Shown: positions 51,981-62,093, counted from the first letter of the stretch. The stretch is DNA of 64,000 nucleotides from Streptococcus suis (GCF_016775005.1 NZ_JAEUXI010000003.1:62001-126000); one strand, 5' to 3'. The notes: generated by a model not told the origin, from the letters alone. Numbers and translations are program-made.

Positions 51981-52800
51981 GGTCTTCTTGATTTTACTGG
52001 CTGTTGGTTCTTCTTGTGGCTTGATTGGGCCTGTCTTGGTGGTGCGTAATCAGGCCATGTTGGCAGATGCCTTGTCCCACTCAGTTCTCTTGGGCATTGT
52101 GTTGGGCTTTTTTGTCAGTCAAAACCTAGATTCTCCCCTGCTCTTGTTTGGGGCGGCGGTCTTTGGCTTACTGACAGTCCTAGCTATTGAGGGGCTACAC
52201 AGTCGCAAGCTAGCTCAGGATGCGGCGACGGGCTTGCTCTTTACCTTTTTCTTCGCCCTAGCTGTTATCCTTATCTCCCTTTTTGCCCGTAATGTCCATC
52301 TGGACTTGGACATGGTCCTGATGGGCGAGGTGCTCTTTGCTCCGCTCAACCGGCTGGACCTCTTTGGTCTATCTCTACCGCTAGCCTTGGTCAAGTCTGT
52401 CGGTCTCCTGCTGGTCTTACTGGTCTTCTTTCTCCTCAACTTTCAAGCACTCAAGCTGTATCTGTTGGATAAGGAGCAGGCGAGACTACAGGGGATTGCC
52501 ACCCAAAGACTGGAATGGAGCCTTCTTTTTCTGGTTTCTTTGACAACGGTTTTCTCCTTTGAGGCGGTCGGCTCTATGGCGGTCATTGTTTTTCTAGTAG
52601 CACCCAGTATGGCGGCCTTGCCTTGGTCTCGGCATTTCTTCCAGTTTTTAGTTTTGGGGCAATGCTGCGCCACTCTGATGATTTGTCTAGGCTTTGGGCT
52701 TGCCAGCTGGCTTGATCTGACCATGTCTGGGGCCTGTTCGGTCATGGGTCTTTTGACAGTCTGCGTCAGCTTTTTCCTAAAAAATACCCTAAAAACCTAG
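51973..52800 (+). CDS. troD: metal ABC transporter permease TroD
   Basis: Second ABC-3 permease, 275 residues. AMLADALSHSVLLGIVLGF and FEAVGSMAVIVFLVAPS are the family loops, matching those of TroC. ATG at 51973 is chosen for its spacing to AAAGGAG; ATG 51967 is too close. With TroC it forms the membrane channel of the importer. The following region has no strong terminator before pepO. Confidence 0.92.
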   Translation: MLEVFLILLAVGSSCGLIGPVLVVRNQAMLADALSHSVLLGIVLGFFVSQNLDSPLLLFGAAVFGLLTVLAIEGLHSRKLAQDAATGLLFTFFFALAVILISLFARNVHLDLDMVLMGEVLFAPLNRLDLFGLSLPLALVKSVGLLLVLLVFFLLNFQALKLYLLDKEQARLQGIATQRLEWSLLFLVSLTTVFSFEAVGSMAVIVFLVAPSMAALPWSRHFFQFLVLGQCCATLMICLGFGLASWLDLTMSGACSVMGLLTVCVSFFLKNTLKT

Positions 52801-52860
52801 TTTGGCAAATGAAATTGTCAGACTTTTTTGATACCATAGAAGAAAGAAAAGGAGGCTTTT

Positions 52861-54753
52861 ATGACACGTTTACAAGATGATTTTTACGAATACGTCAATG
52901 GCGAATGGGCAAAAACAGCCGTGATTCCAGACGATAAGCCAAGAACAGGTGGTTTCTCTGATTTGGCGGATGAGATTGAAAAGCTCATGATTGACACGAC
53001 CAATGCTTGGTTAGCGGGAGAAAACGTCCCAGAAGATAGCGTTTTGCAAAACTTTGTGGCCTTTCACAAACAAGTAGCCGACTATGAAACCCGTGACCGT
53101 TTGGGTGCAGAACCAGTACAAGCCTTGATTGCGGAGTACAAGGCTCTCAACTCTTTCGAAGAATTTACCAGCAAGCTGGCAGAATATGAGTTGGCAGGCA
53201 AGCCAAACCTCATGCCTTTTGGTGTGGCACCTGACTTTATGGATGCGACAACCAATGTTCTGTGGGCAGATTCTCTAGGCATTATCTTGCCAGATACGAC
53301 CTACTATGAAGAAGGTCATGAAAAAGGAGCGGAATTGCTTAAAATGTGGAGAGAGAGTCAAGAAGCTCTCTTGCCTAAGTTCGGTTTCAGCGATGAGGAA
53401 ATCAAGGACCTATTAGACAAACGTTTGGAACTGGATGCTAAGATTGCCAAGTATGTCTTGTCAAATGAAGAGGGGGCTGAATATGCCAAACTCTACCATC
53501 CGTATGAGTGGGCAGATTTTACTGCCTTGGCACCAGAGTTGCCTTTGGATGATTTCTTTACAGTGATTTTAGGGCAAACGCCAGACAAGATTATCGTGCC
53601 TGAGGAACGCTTCTGGCAGGCTGCTAAGGAAATTTACAGTGCGGATAATTGGGAGCTTTTGAAGGCGACCTTGATTTTGAAAGCGGCAGGAGCTTATACA
53701 GCCTTCCTGTCGGATGAAATCCGTATTCTAGCAGGAGCCTACAGCCGTGCTCTTTCTGGTACACCGCAGGCTCAAAATCAAGAAAAAGCAGCCTATAACT
53801 TGGCACAAGGCTACTTTAACCAAGCCCTCGGTCTTTGGTATGCTGGGGAGAAATTCTCACCAGAGGCTAAGGCGGATGTGGAAGCAAAAGTTGCCAAGAT
53901 GATTGAGGTTTACAAGTCTCGTTTGGAAACGGCAGACTGGTTGGCTCAGGAAACGCGTGACAAGGCCATTGTCAAACTCAATGTTATCAAGCCTTACATC
54001 GGCTACCCAGAAGCCTTGCCAGAGCGTTACTATAAGAAAATTGTTGACCCAAGCAAGTCCTTGGTGGAAAATGCCATCGAACTAAACAAGATTGACATTG
54101 CTCATGGTTGGAGCAAGTGGAACAAGCCTGTGGATATTAAGGAATGGGGTATGCCAGCCCACATGGTCAACGCCTACTATAACCCACAGAAAAACTTGAT
54201 TGTCTTCCCGGCGGCGATTTTGCAGGCGCCATTCTACTCGCTAGAACAGTCTTCATCAGCTAACTACGGCGGTATCGGTGCGGTTATTGCCCACGAGATT
54301 TCCCATGCCTTTGACTCAAACGGTGCTTCCTTTGATGAGAACGGTAGTCTCAACAACTGGTGGACAGAAGAAGACTATGCTGCCTTTGAAGCCCGTACTC
54401 AGCAGGTCATCGACCAGTTTGAGGGTCAGGATTCCTACGGTGCAAAAATCAATGGTAAGTTGACCGTGTCAGAAAACATTGCCGACCTTGGTGGGATTGC
54501 AGCAGCCCTAGAGGCAGCCAAGTCAGAGGAAGACTTCTCCGCAGAGGAATTCTTCACTAACTTTGCTCGCATCTGGCGGATGAAGGCTCGTCCTGAGTAC
54601 ATGCAGATGTTGGCGAGTGTCGATGTCCACGCACCAGGTCACCTACGCACCAACATCCAGTTGCCAAACTTCGATGAGTTCCATGAAACATTTGGCGTTC
54701 AAGAAGGCGACGGTATGTGGCGGGCTAAGGAAGACCGTGTGATTATTTGGTAA
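52861..54753 (+). CDS. pepO: M13-family metallo-endopeptidase PepO
   Basis: Neprilysin-like zinc peptidase of 630 residues with no signal peptide. The zinc motif HEISH lies in IAHEISHAFDSNG, the third ligand Glu in ENIADLGG, and NAYYNPQKNLIVFPAAILQAPF is the substrate-side segment. AAAGGAGG precedes the ATG. Pneumococcal PepO is found outside the cell despite having no signal peptide; whether that holds here is unknown. Followed by a terminator. Confidence 0.95.
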   Translation: MTRLQDDFYEYVNGEWAKTAVIPDDKPRTGGFSDLADEIEKLMIDTTNAWLAGENVPEDSVLQNFVAFHKQVADYETRDRLGAEPVQALIAEYKALNSFEEFTSKLAEYELAGKPNLMPFGVAPDFMDATTNVLWADSLGIILPDTTYYEEGHEKGAELLKMWRESQEALLPKFGFSDEEIKDLLDKRLELDAKIAKYVLSNEEGAEYAKLYHPYEWADFTALAPELPLDDFFTVILGQTPDKIIVPEERFWQAAKEIYSADNWELLKATLILKAAGAYTAFLSDEIRILAGAYSRALSGTPQAQNQEKAAYNLAQGYFNQALGLWYAGEKFSPEAKADVEAKVAKMIEVYKSRLETADWLAQETRDKAIVKLNVIKPYIGYPEALPERYYKKIVDPSKSLVENAIELNKIDIAHGWSKWNKPVDIKEWGMPAHMVNAYYNPQKNLIVFPAAILQAPFYSLEQSSSANYGGIGAVIAHEISHAFDSNGASFDENGSLNNWWTEEDYAAFEARTQQVIDQFEGQDSYGAKINGKLTVSENIADLGGIAAALEAAKSEEDFSAEEFFTNFARIWRMKARPEYMQMLASVDVHAPGHLRTNIQLPNFDEFHETFGVQEGDGMWRAKEDRVIIW

Positions 54754-54760
54754 AAATGGG

Positions 54761-54789
54761 AAAACAGCTAGTGAAAACTGGCTGTTTTT
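54761..54789 (+). terminator. pepO terminator
   Basis: AAAACAGCTAGT and ACTGGCTGTTTTT pair around GAAA. Confidence 0.85.
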
Positions 54790-54855
54790 GTCTTTCCCAA
54801 TTCCCCCAAAACGTGATATAATAGTAAAGATAATTTATTGACATGGAGAAATGAC

Positions 54856-57357
54856 ATGAGCTTCTACAATCACAAGGAAATCGAGCCCAAATGGCAGGAA
54901 TTTTGGGCAAAAAATCATACTTTTAAAACGGGAACAGATGCGGAAAAGCCAAACTTTTATGCCCTAGATATGTTCCCTTATCCGTCTGGTGCGGGCTTGC
55001 ACGTTGGTCACCCTGAGGGCTATACTGCGACGGACATTCTCAGCCGTTACAAGCGTGCCCAAGGCTACAACGTCCTTCACCCAATGGGTTGGGATGCCTT
55101 TGGTCTGCCAGCGGAGCAATACGCTATGGACACGGGAAATGACCCAGCTGACTTTACAGCAGAAAACATTGCCAACTTCAAGCGTCAGATTAACGCCCTT
55201 GGCTTTTCTTACGACTGGGACCGTGAGGTTAATACAACAGATCCTAACTACTACAAGTGGACCCAGTGGATTTTCACTAAGTTGTATGAAAAAGGCCTGG
55301 CCTACGAGGCAGAAGTGCCTGTTAACTGGGTAGAGGAATTGGGAACAGCTATCGCCAACGAAGAGGTCCTTCCTGACGGAACATCTGAACGTGGTGGCTA
55401 CCCAGTTGTCCGCAAGCCAATGCGTCAATGGATGCTGAAAATCACAGCCTATGCAGAACGCTTGCTCAATGACCTAGAAGAGGTTGATTGGCCAGAGTCG
55501 ATTAAGGATATGCAACGCAACTGGATCGGCAAGTCAACTGGTGCCAATGTGACCTTCAAAATCAAGGACACAGACAAGGACTTCACTGTTTTCACAACTC
55601 GTCCAGATACCCTCTTTGGAGCTACCTATGCTGTCCTTGCCCCTGAGCATGACTTGGTTGATAGCATTACATCGCCTGAGCAGGCAGAAGCTGTGGCAGA
55701 GTACAAACGCCAAGCTTCTCTCAAATCAGACCTTGCCCGTACAGACTTGGCAAAAGATAAGACAGGTGTTTGGACAGGTGCCTACGCAATCAACCCTGTG
55801 AACAACAAGGAAATTCCAATCTGGATTGCTGATTATGTCCTTGCAAGCTACGGAACAGGTGCTATCATGGCTGTTCCTGCCCACGATGAGCGTGACTGGG
55901 AATTTGCCAAACAGTTTGGTTTGGACATTATTCCAGTTTTGGAAGGTGGCAATGTAGAAGAAGCACCTTACACAGAAGATGGTGCCCACATCAACTCGGA
56001 CTTCCTAGACGGTCTGAATAAGGAAGAAGCTATTGCCCAAATGGTGGCTTGGTTGGAAGAAAATGGTCTCGGTCAGGAGAAGATTTCTTACCGCCTCCGT
56101 GACTGGCTCTTCAGCCGTCAACGTTATTGGGGTGAGCCGATTCCAATCATCCACTGGGAAGATGGCACTTCCACAGCAGTCCCAGAAAATGAGTTACCTC
56201 TGGTATTGCCAAAAACCTCAGACATCAAGCCTTCAGGTACAGGGGAGTCCCCTCTTGCTAACTTGACAGATTGGTTGGAAGTGGTGCGTGAAGACGGCGT
56301 AAAAGGTCGCCGTGAGACCAACACCATGCCACAATGGGCGGGTTCTAGCTGGTACTACCTCCGCTATATCGACCCACACAACGATGAGAAATTGGCAGAC
56401 GAGGAGCTTCTCAAAGCTTGGTTGCCAGTGGACATCTACATCGGTGGTGCCGAGCACGCGGTCCTTCACCTGCTCTATGCTCGTTTCTGGCACAAGTTCC
56501 TCTATGACCTTGGCGTTGTACCGACCAAAGAGCCATTCCAAAAACTCTTTAACCAAGGGATGATTTTGGGAACTAGCTACCGTGATAGCCGAGGAGCCCT
56601 CGTTGCTACTGATAAGGTTGAAAAACGTGATGGTTCTTTCTTCCACATCGAAACTGGTGAGGAGTTGGAACAGGCACCTGCTAAGATGTCTAAGTCACTT
56701 AAAAACGTGGTTAACCCAGATGATGTGGTCGAGCAATTCGGTGCGGACACCCTCCGCGTTTATGAAATGTTCATGGGCCCACTTGACGCCTCAATCGCCT
56801 GGTCAGAAGAAGGCCTCGAAGGCAGCCGTAAGTTCCTTGACCGTGTTTATCGCCTCTTGACGACCAAGGAGCTTGTGGCGGAAAATAGCGGAGCGCTTGA
56901 TAAGGTCTACAATGAAACTGTGAAGACGGTGACAGAGCATATTGAAGACCTGAAATTCAACACGGCTATCGCCCAGCTCATGATTTTTGTCAATGCGGCC
57001 AACAAGGAAGACAAGCTCTACGTCGAATACGCCAAAGGCTTTGTCCAATTGATTGCTCCATTTGCACCACACTTGGCAGAAGAACTCTGGCAGGGTCTGG
57101 CAAATACAGGTCAGTCAATCAGCTATGTCACATGGCCAACATATGACGAAAGCAAGCTGGTAGAAAGCGAAGTGGAAATCGTTGTCCAAATCAAGGGCAA
57201 AGTAAAAGCTCGCTTGACCGTAGCCAAAGATCTAGCACCAGCTGAACTTGAAAAAGTTGCCCTTGCAGACGAAAAAGTCCAAGCTGAAATCGCTGGTCAA
57301 ACAGTGGTGAAGGTGATTGTTGTTGCAAACAAACTCGTCAATATCGTTACCAAGTAA
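54856..57357 (+). CDS. leuS: leucyl-tRNA synthetase
   Basis: Class I synthetase of 833 residues. The HIGH region is [17 protein letters not shown], the editing domain contains [14 protein letters not shown] as [13 protein letters not shown], the C-W-D region [12 protein letters not shown] is present, and KMSKSLKNV is the KMSKS loop. ATG at 54856 follows GGAG; the longer TTG frame starts before it. No T-box leader is visible, only GATATAAT about 35 bases upstream. Confidence 0.96.
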   Translation: MSFYNHKEIEPKWQEFWAKNHTFKTGTDAEKPNFYALDMFPYPSGAGLHVGHPEGYTATDILSRYKRAQGYNVLHPMGWDAFGLPAEQYAMDTGNDPADFTAENIANFKRQINALGFSYDWDREVNTTDPNYYKWTQWIFTKLYEKGLAYEAEVPVNWVEELGTAIANEEVLPDGTSERGGYPVVRKPMRQWMLKITAYAERLLNDLEEVDWPESIKDMQRNWIGKSTGANVTFKIKDTDKDFTVFTTRPDTLFGATYAVLAPEHDLVDSITSPEQAEAVAEYKRQASLKSDLARTDLAKDKTGVWTGAYAINPVNNKEIPIWIADYVLASYGTGAIMAVPAHDERDWEFAKQFGLDIIPVLEGGNVEEAPYTEDGAHINSDFLDGLNKEEAIAQMVAWLEENGLGQEKISYRLRDWLFSRQRYWGEPIPIIHWEDGTSTAVPENELPLVLPKTSDIKPSGTGESPLANLTDWLEVVREDGVKGRRETNTMPQWAGSSWYYLRYIDPHNDEKLADEELLKAWLPVDIYIGGAEHAVLHLLYARFWHKFLYDLGVVPTKEPFQKLFNQGMILGTSYRDSRGALVATDKVEKRDGSFFHIETGEELEQAPAKMSKSLKNVVNPDDVVEQFGADTLRVYEMFMGPLDASIAWSEEGLEGSRKFLDRVYRLLTTKELVAENSGALDKVYNETVKTVTEHIEDLKFNTAIAQLMIFVNAANKEDKLYVEYAKGFVQLIAPFAPHLAEELWQGLANTGQSISYVTWPTYDESKLVESEVEIVVQIKGKVKARLTVAKDLAPAELEKVALADEKVQAEIAGQTVVKVIVVANKLVNIVTK

Positions 57358-57380
57358 CGATTGCCTCGTTTGTTTGTCCA

Positions 57381-57418
57381 TTTCCAACCTCCAACAGCCT
57401 ATCCGTAGACTGTTGGAG
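57381..57418 (+). repeat. short hairpin repeat after leuS
   Basis: The leading TTTCCAACCTCCAAC is identical to that at 59474, and both go on to form a stem: here CTCCAACAG pairs with CTGTTGGAG. In the other copy CTCCAACTG pairs with CAGTTGGAG, one compensatory change, so the fold seems conserved. Confidence 0.65.
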
Positions 57419-57465
57419 CCAACTAAATTGGTGAATATTGTTGTGAAATAAATGTAAATAATATG

Positions 57466-57496
57466 AAAACGACTTCCGTATTGGAGGTCGTTTTTG
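57466..57496. terminator. bidirectional terminator between leuS and the hydrolase
   Basis: AAAACGACTTCC and GGAGGTCGTTTTT pair around GTATT; it serves both converging genes. Confidence 0.85.
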
Positions 57497-57501
57497 GCTG
57501 T

Positions 57502-58266
57502 TTATAGATAACTTTTCTCGCTCAACCAAGCGTGAATAACAGAGAGGGTTTTGTCTTGGAATTTGCCGGATTCATACATATGGTCTGCTCCTGTCAGAGA
57601 AACCAGGACAGAATCTTGGTAGTTTTTAGCTGTTTTTTGGGCAATGGCAGAAACGGTCATCTTGTCCTCGCTACCTGTGATGACCAGAACAGGTCCTGTA
57701 ATCTTACTAAAATCCACGTAGCCTGCTCTGCTTTTGTCAAAGAAAGGAAATGCCATCTGAGTATAAACCTTGCCAGACTCGGGCACCAGGGTCTTGAAGA
57801 TCTCTTCTTTGAGGGAAAGCTCCTGAACGTTAAGGCAGTAGCGGAAGAATTCGTCTTTATAAGGTGGCATGGGCTTTTTCCAAAATCCCCAGCGTAAGAA
57901 GTGGCGGATAAAACAACGAATCATGGTTGGGTAGAGAGCGAAGATGTCAGCTGTAGGAGCGGGTCCCATGAGAATCATGCCAGCCACCTGAGTACGTTCT
58001 GCGACCATTTGGGCCAAGAGGCAACCCAGAGAATGCCCCAAGAGCAGCGGTGGCTCATCCAGGCTTTCGACCAAGGCCACCAGGTCATCAGCATAGTCTG
58101 TCAGGCTGACGGCACCGACCTTTTCCATGACTTCATCATAAGGTAGGTCGTGGTAGCGCAGGCTAGGGGTGTGGACCCGCAAGCCCATTTTTTCTAATTT
58201 ATGGGCAAAATCTCCCCAGACGGAGCCGTCACACCAGGTTCCGTGAATTAAAACGATATCTTTCAT
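57502..58266 (-). CDS. alpha/beta hydrolase
   Basis: Hydrolase of 254 residues. IVLIHGTWCDGSVWG is the oxyanion-hole segment, LLGHSLGC the nucleophile elbow with Ser, and a late TGSEDKM and ADHMYESG supply the Asp and His. The fold is clear, the substrate is not. GGAGG lies six bases before ATG 58266; the longer frame would contain that site. Confidence 0.85.
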   Translation of the reverse strand: MKDIVLIHGTWCDGSVWGDFAHKLEKMGLRVHTPSLRYHDLPYDEVMEKVGAVSLTDYADDLVALVESLDEPPLLLGHSLGCLLAQMVAERTQVAGMILMGPAPTADIFALYPTMIRCFIRHFLRWGFWKKPMPPYKDEFFRYCLNVQELSLKEEIFKTLVPESGKVYTQMAFPFFDKSRAGYVDFSKITGPVLVITGSEDKMTVSAIAQKTAKNYQDSVLVSLTGADHMYESGKFQDKTLSVIHAWLSEKSYL

Positions 58267-58386
58267 CATTGACCTCCATTTTTTATCAGTATAGCATAGA
58301 AATAACTCGGAAAAAAGAGGGCTTTTTTTGAAAAAGACCGTCTGGGATCGTTTTAAAATGTATTTGTTATTGACCTGCAAGTTTGC

Positions 58387-58402
58387 TGTAACAATTGTTA
58401 CA
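58387..58402. promoter_or_regulatory. perfect 16-bp palindrome upstream of the CHAP gene
   Basis: TGTAACAATTGTTACA stands 74 bp before the CHAP gene start. TGTAAC resembles one half of a WalR/VicR site, which controls cell-wall hydrolases, but those sites are direct repeats and this is inverted. Confidence 0.35.
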
Positions 58403-58475
58403 TTTCCTTAAGTTTCCTGCAAGTTTTCTCCTTTAGGATAGAATGCATGACAAAAAGGTAAAGGAAAGAAAACAG

Positions 58476-59069
58476 ATGAAGACACAATTATTACAACAAA
58501 AAATCAAAATGGGGATGCTGGCTGCAACCGCCAGTTTTACCCTAGGTCTAGCCAGCTTGACTGTCCAAGCGGATACCAGTAGCACGGATAGCCCAACAGT
58601 AGCCCAGCTGACCCAGCAAGCTGAAGAAAAAGCCGCTGCAAAAGCGGCAGCAGAGGCCAAGGCAGCGGCAGAAGCTGCAGCCCAAGCAGCTCTTGCAACC
58701 AACCTGGTATCAGAAGTAACGGTCACTTATACAGCCAATACTTATCCCGTTGGGCAGTGTACTTGGGGAGCTAAGGAAGTAGCCACTTGGGCAGGCAATA
58801 ACTGGGGCAATGGTGGCGACTGGGCAGCCAGTGCCGCTGCTGCAGGATTTGAGGTTGGAACGACACCGAAAGTAGGGGCCATTATGGTGTGGACCGATGG
58901 TGGTTACGGGCATGTGGCAGTCGTGACAGATGTTAGCAGTGATGGTCAAGTACAGGTTCTGGAATCAAACTATGCGGGTAATATGACGGTGGCCAATTAC
59001 CGTGGTTGGTTCAATCCAGCCAATGAAGGGGCGCAGATTTCCTATATTTACGCACCAGTGGATGTTTAA
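58476..59069 (+). CDS. secreted CHAP-domain protein
   Basis: Exported protein of 197 residues. A signal peptide ends near TVQA-DTSS (about residue 33). It is followed by an alanine/lysine-rich helical stretch ([23 protein letters not shown]) and a C-terminal CHAP amidase domain with the catalytic Cys in GQCTWGAKE and His in [16 protein letters not shown] domains cut peptidoglycan stem or cross-bridge peptides. ATG at 58476 follows AAAGGAAAG; the earlier ATG lacks a site. No cell-wall anchor is present, so the protein is probably released or loosely bound. Confidence 0.88.
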   Translation: MKTQLLQQKIKMGMLAATASFTLGLASLTVQADTSSTDSPTVAQLTQQAEEKAAAKAAAEAKAAAEAAAQAALATNLVSEVTVTYTANTYPVGQCTWGAKEVATWAGNNWGNGGDWAASAAAAGFEVGTTPKVGAIMVWTDGGYGHVAVVTDVSSDGQVQVLESNYAGNMTVANYRGWFNPANEGAQISYIYAPVDV

Positions 59070-59149
59070 AACGGATTGTTCCTTTAAGTTTTATGAAAGG
59101 AAGAAGAGCTATACTATCCTTAAGAAAACGAGAGAAGGAGGTATTAATT

Positions 59150-59332
59150 ATGAATTCAGTAAAAATTGGTTTATCTGCAGCCCTTGCATCAGTTACCATG
59201 ATTGGAGCAGGACAATTGGTCCAGGCTGATACGACTTATATGGCTCAGACTTATTCAACACTTGAGCAAGCCTCTGTTAAAAGCCTGATTCAAGGCCAAA
59301 CGATTACAGTTCCAATCGAGTTTGCAAGCTAA
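59150..59332 (+). CDS. short secreted peptide, possibly a truncated surface protein
   Basis: A 60-residue product: a signal peptide ending near LVQA (residue 26) and a mature part of about 34 residues, DTTYMAQTYSTL to VPIEFAS. AAGGAGG gives it a very strong site at a seven-base gap. The signal resembles that of the CHAP protein upstream. The frame stops just before a dispersed repeat, so it may be the remnant of a longer protein or a real small secreted peptide. Confidence 0.6.
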   Translation: MNSVKIGLSAALASVTMIGAGQLVQADTTYMAQTYSTLEQASVKSLIQGQTITVPIEFAS

Positions 59333-59790
59333 TTATTAGAGGCTGGGCTCAAGCCCAGCTCCACTTCTCAGAGTTCGTTTCAATATCTCAGCGCAGTGGT
59401 TGATTGGCAGATTTGTTCGTGTTTTGCACTCCAAATCTGGCCTCTACGACTGATGCGAACAGAGTTCGCCTTATTTCCAACCTCCAACTGTCTCCCAGAC
59501 AGTTGGAGCTGTACGGGGGTGGGAGTAAAATAGTCCAGTGGACTATTTTAGCCCGAACCTACTGTTTGGAAGTGAGGGGAACTCTTTTTTGACCTAGTCG
59601 AGTTCTTTCCCACTCCCTTTTCTATGCCATAGTTTTTTTCAATGACCTTGATAAAGAATTTATATTGGTCAAGTCGAGCTGGTCATGATAAGATATCTAA
59701 ATGATAAGTTGAAAGAATGTGTTTTGTTTCATGAAAGAACAAGATGGTTTTTCAACGCAGCACACTATGTTACAGCATGAGGTAGAAAAT
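59333..59790. repeat. intergenic region holding dispersed repeat copy 2
   Basis: This 458-bp gap has no convincing gene. It holds a GGGCT/AGCCC hairpin (59341-59362), the repeat element at 59385-59625, and about 160 bp upstream of the ABC transporter. In the last part ATGATAAG occurs twice (59685-59692, 59701-59708), a direct repeat of 16-bp period that may be a LysR-type regulator site. Confidence 0.6.
59385..59625. repeat. dispersed repeat element, copy 2
   Basis: Bases 59385-59424 equal 20244-20283. An extra module then follows, the hairpin repeat also seen after leuS (59474-59508), then a G-rich arm (from about 59513), an inner perfect hairpin AAAATAGTCCA/GGACTATTTT and a closing C-rich arm ending near 59620. 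It is longer than copy 1 and looks modular. Confidence 0.7.
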
Positions 59791-60597
59791 ATGAAAAAAA
59801 TGGCATTGTTCACTAGTTTCGTCCTTGCAAGTTTTGCCTTGGCAGCTTGCAGCACCAGCTCATCGACGAGCACCAGTTCAGATCAAACCCTTTATGAGCA
59901 AATTCAAGCAGAAGGTGTCATTCAGATTGGTACAGAAGGTGCCTATGCTCCTTATTCTTACCATGATGAGAGTGGAAAGCTTGTCGGTTACGATGTTGAA
60001 GTTGCAGAAGCTGTCGCAGCAAAATTGGGGCTTGAAGTTGAGTTTGTTGAGACAGAGTGGGATGGCATGATCGCAGGCTTGGATGCAGCTCGATTTGACA
60101 CAGTAGCAAACCAGGTGAGCATCACCGATGAGCGCAAGGAAAAGTATGATTTTTCTAAACCATACACCTACATTTACGGTGCCTTGGTGACTCAGTCTTC
60201 CAACCAGGATATCACGCAGTTTGAAGATCTTTCAGGAAAAAAATCTGCCAATAGTTTAACCAGTAACTGGGCAACGGTTGCTGAAAGCTATGGAGCAGAA
60301 GTGGTTGGGGTAGATGGTTTCCAACAGGCTGTTGAATTGTTGACGGCGGGTCGTGTAGATGCAACCATCAATGACAATGTTGTATATTTAGATTACTTGA
60401 AGCAGCATCCAGATGCAGCGATCCAGGTCGTTGCTCTAACTGAGGATGTGCAGACAACCGCCTTTCCAGTTGTAAAAGGCAATGAAGAATTGGTTGCAGC
60501 GATCGACCAAGCCTTGGCTGATTTGGCTGCGGAAGGAAAATTGACAGAAATTGCTGAGAAATATTTCGGCGAAGATGTTTCGACAGCAGCAGAATAA
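59791..60597 (+). CDS. tcyA: amino acid (cystine-type) ABC transporter binding lipoprotein
   Basis: Extracellular binding protein of 268 residues. The lipobox is LAAC with Cys at 20, then a Ser/Thr linker. GVIQIGTEGAYAPYSYHDESGKLVGYDVEVAEAVA and the later ANQVSITDERKEKYDFSKPY match the polar amino-acid binding family. Closest recalled relatives are cystine binders (TcyA/TcyJ), but the ligand is inferred. ATG at 59791 is the start that leaves the normal signal sequence. Followed by permease and ATPase genes. Confidence 0.85.
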   Translation: MKKMALFTSFVLASFALAACSTSSSTSTSSDQTLYEQIQAEGVIQIGTEGAYAPYSYHDESGKLVGYDVEVAEAVAAKLGLEVEFVETEWDGMIAGLDAARFDTVANQVSITDERKEKYDFSKPYTYIYGALVTQSSNQDITQFEDLSGKKSANSLTSNWATVAESYGAEVVGVDGFQQAVELLTAGRVDATINDNVVYLDYLKQHPDAAIQVVALTEDVQTTAFPVVKGNEELVAAIDQALADLAAEGKLTEIAEKYFGEDVSTAAE

Positions 60598-60606
60598 GGA
60601 GAAACG

Positions 60607-61266
60607 ATGACAGATAGATTATGGCAGTTGTTAGTGGACTCATTTGTCCAAATTCTTGTACCAGGATTGTTGGTGACGATTCCCCTAACGATTCTGTCAT
60701 TTTCTATTGGTCTTCTGATTGCAATTGGGACTGCCTTGGTGCAAATTGCTGGAGTTCCAGTCTTGAAGCAGCTGGCACGATTCTATATTTGGATCATTCG
60801 AGGGACCCCACTTTTGGTCCAACTCTATGTGATTTTCTATGGTTTACCGAGTTTGGGACTGGTGATTGATGCCTTTCCCTCTGCGGTTCTGGTCTTTTCT
60901 ATCAACACGGGAGCCTATGCTGCGGAAACCATTCGTGCCTCCATTGAGGCAGTGCCCAAGGGACAGTTGGAAGCGGGATATACGGTTGGTTTGAGCTTTG
61001 GCCAAACCATGCGGCGGATTATATTGCCACAGGCCTTTCGTGTCGCCTTTCCCCCTCTTTCCAATACTTTGATTGGCTTGGTGAAAGATACATCCTTGGC
61101 AGCCAATATCACGGTCTTAGAAATGTTTATGGCCACCCAGCAGATTGCAGCAAGGACCTATGAACCCTTTGCACTCTATTGTGAAGTTGCCTTGATTTAC
61201 CTCTTCTTCTCGACCATTCTGACCAAGTTGCAGGCTTATGGTGAAAAGAAACTGGCTACCTATTAG
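60607..61266 (+). CDS. tcyB: amino acid ABC transporter permease
   Basis: HisM-type permease of 219 residues with four to five membrane segments. ARFYIWIIRGTPLLVQLYVIFYGLP is the family N-terminal signature and EAGYTVGLSFGQTMRRIILPQAFR the ATPase-contacting EAA loop. It starts nine bases after the binding protein stop with AAGGAG before it, and is followed after nine bases by the ATPase. Confidence 0.92.
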   Translation: MTDRLWQLLVDSFVQILVPGLLVTIPLTILSFSIGLLIAIGTALVQIAGVPVLKQLARFYIWIIRGTPLLVQLYVIFYGLPSLGLVIDAFPSAVLVFSINTGAYAAETIRASIEAVPKGQLEAGYTVGLSFGQTMRRIILPQAFRVAFPPLSNTLIGLVKDTSLAANITVLEMFMATQQIAARTYEPFALYCEVALIYLFFSTILTKLQAYGEKKLATY

Positions 61267-61275
61267 GAGGACAAG

Positions 61276-62028
61276 ATGCTACAAGTTGAACAACTAAATT
61301 TGTCCTTCAAGGGACAGCAGGTGATTTATGATTTGGATATGGGGCTTGAAAGTGGACAAGTAGTAGTAATTCTGGGGCCATCTGGCTCTGGGAAAACCAG
61401 TCTCTTGCGGTCCTTGAATTTCTTAGAAGAAGCAGATAGCGGCCGTTTGACCTTTGGAGGCGAAAGCTATGATTTGGCTAAGATGTCAAAGAAAGCTATT
61501 GCAGCCATTCGTAAACGGACTGGCTTTGTTTTCCAGCACTATAATCTTTTTGCCAATAAAACAGCGCTTGAGAATGTCACAGAAGGCTTGATTGTCGGAC
61601 GAAAATTGAATAAGGAAGAAGCCTTGCGAATTGGTCGCTCTGCCTTGGACAAGGTGGGGTTGGGAGATAAATACCAGGCCTATCCAAGTCAGCTTTCAGG
61701 CGGCCAACAGCAACGGGTCGGTATTGCACGTGCCATTGCTACCAATCCAGAAGTGATTTACTTTGATGAGCCGACTTCGGCTTTGGACCCGGAGTTAATC
61801 GGAGAAGTGCTGGAAGTCATGGTGGAATTGGCTAAGGAAGGTATGACCATGCTGGTTGTAACGCATGAGATGGGCTTTGCGCGTGCTGTGGCAGACAAGG
61901 TCATTCTGATGGACCAGGGTCGGATTGTGGAAGTCGGCAGTCCTGAGCAGATTTTTGACCACCCAAAAGAAGAACGGACCAAGCAGTTCTTGGCTCGGAT
62001 TCGTCAAGAAAGTACAGACCAAGGTTAA
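61276..62028 (+). CDS. tcyC: amino acid ABC transporter ATPase
   Basis: ABC ATPase of 250 residues. Walker A is GPSGSGKTS, the Q loop FVFQHYNLF, the signature LSGGQQQR, Walker [15 protein letters not shown], and the switch His lies in VVTHEMGFA. It completes a three-gene importer and is closed by a terminator overlapping its stop. Confidence 0.93.
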   Translation: MLQVEQLNLSFKGQQVIYDLDMGLESGQVVVILGPSGSGKTSLLRSLNFLEEADSGRLTFGGESYDLAKMSKKAIAAIRKRTGFVFQHYNLFANKTALENVTEGLIVGRKLNKEEALRIGRSALDKVGLGDKYQAYPSQLSGGQQQRVGIARAIATNPEVIYFDEPTSALDPELIGEVLEVMVELAKEGMTMLVVTHEMGFARAVADKVILMDQGRIVEVGSPEQIFDHPKEERTKQFLARIRQESTDQG

Positions 62029-62044
62029 GCCTTGGTCTTTTTTA
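62015..62044 (+). terminator. terminator of the amino acid transporter
   Basis: GACCAAGG and CCTTGGTC pair around TTAAG, then TTTTTT. Confidence 0.9.
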
Positions 62045-62069
62045 ACTTTTCAGCAGGTCTTTTTTGGGT

Positions 62070-62093
62070 TATAATAGAGAAAACGTTTGCGTA
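62070..62093 (+). promoter_or_regulatory. -10 and LacI-type operator of the right-end regulator
   Basis: TATAAT (62070-62075) is followed by GAAAACGTTTGCGTA (62079-62093), the same AAACGTTTGC core as at malX, malQ and apuA. It suggests autoregulation or CcpA/MalR control. Confidence 0.6.

Noticed and set aside
54790-54855. T-box leader for leuS
   Set aside because: Only about 65 bases separate the pepO terminator from leuS, too short for a T-box, and no specifier stem is seen.
59404-59592. 62-codon frame inside repeat copy 2
   Set aside because: Formed by the repeat and its hairpins; no start signal.
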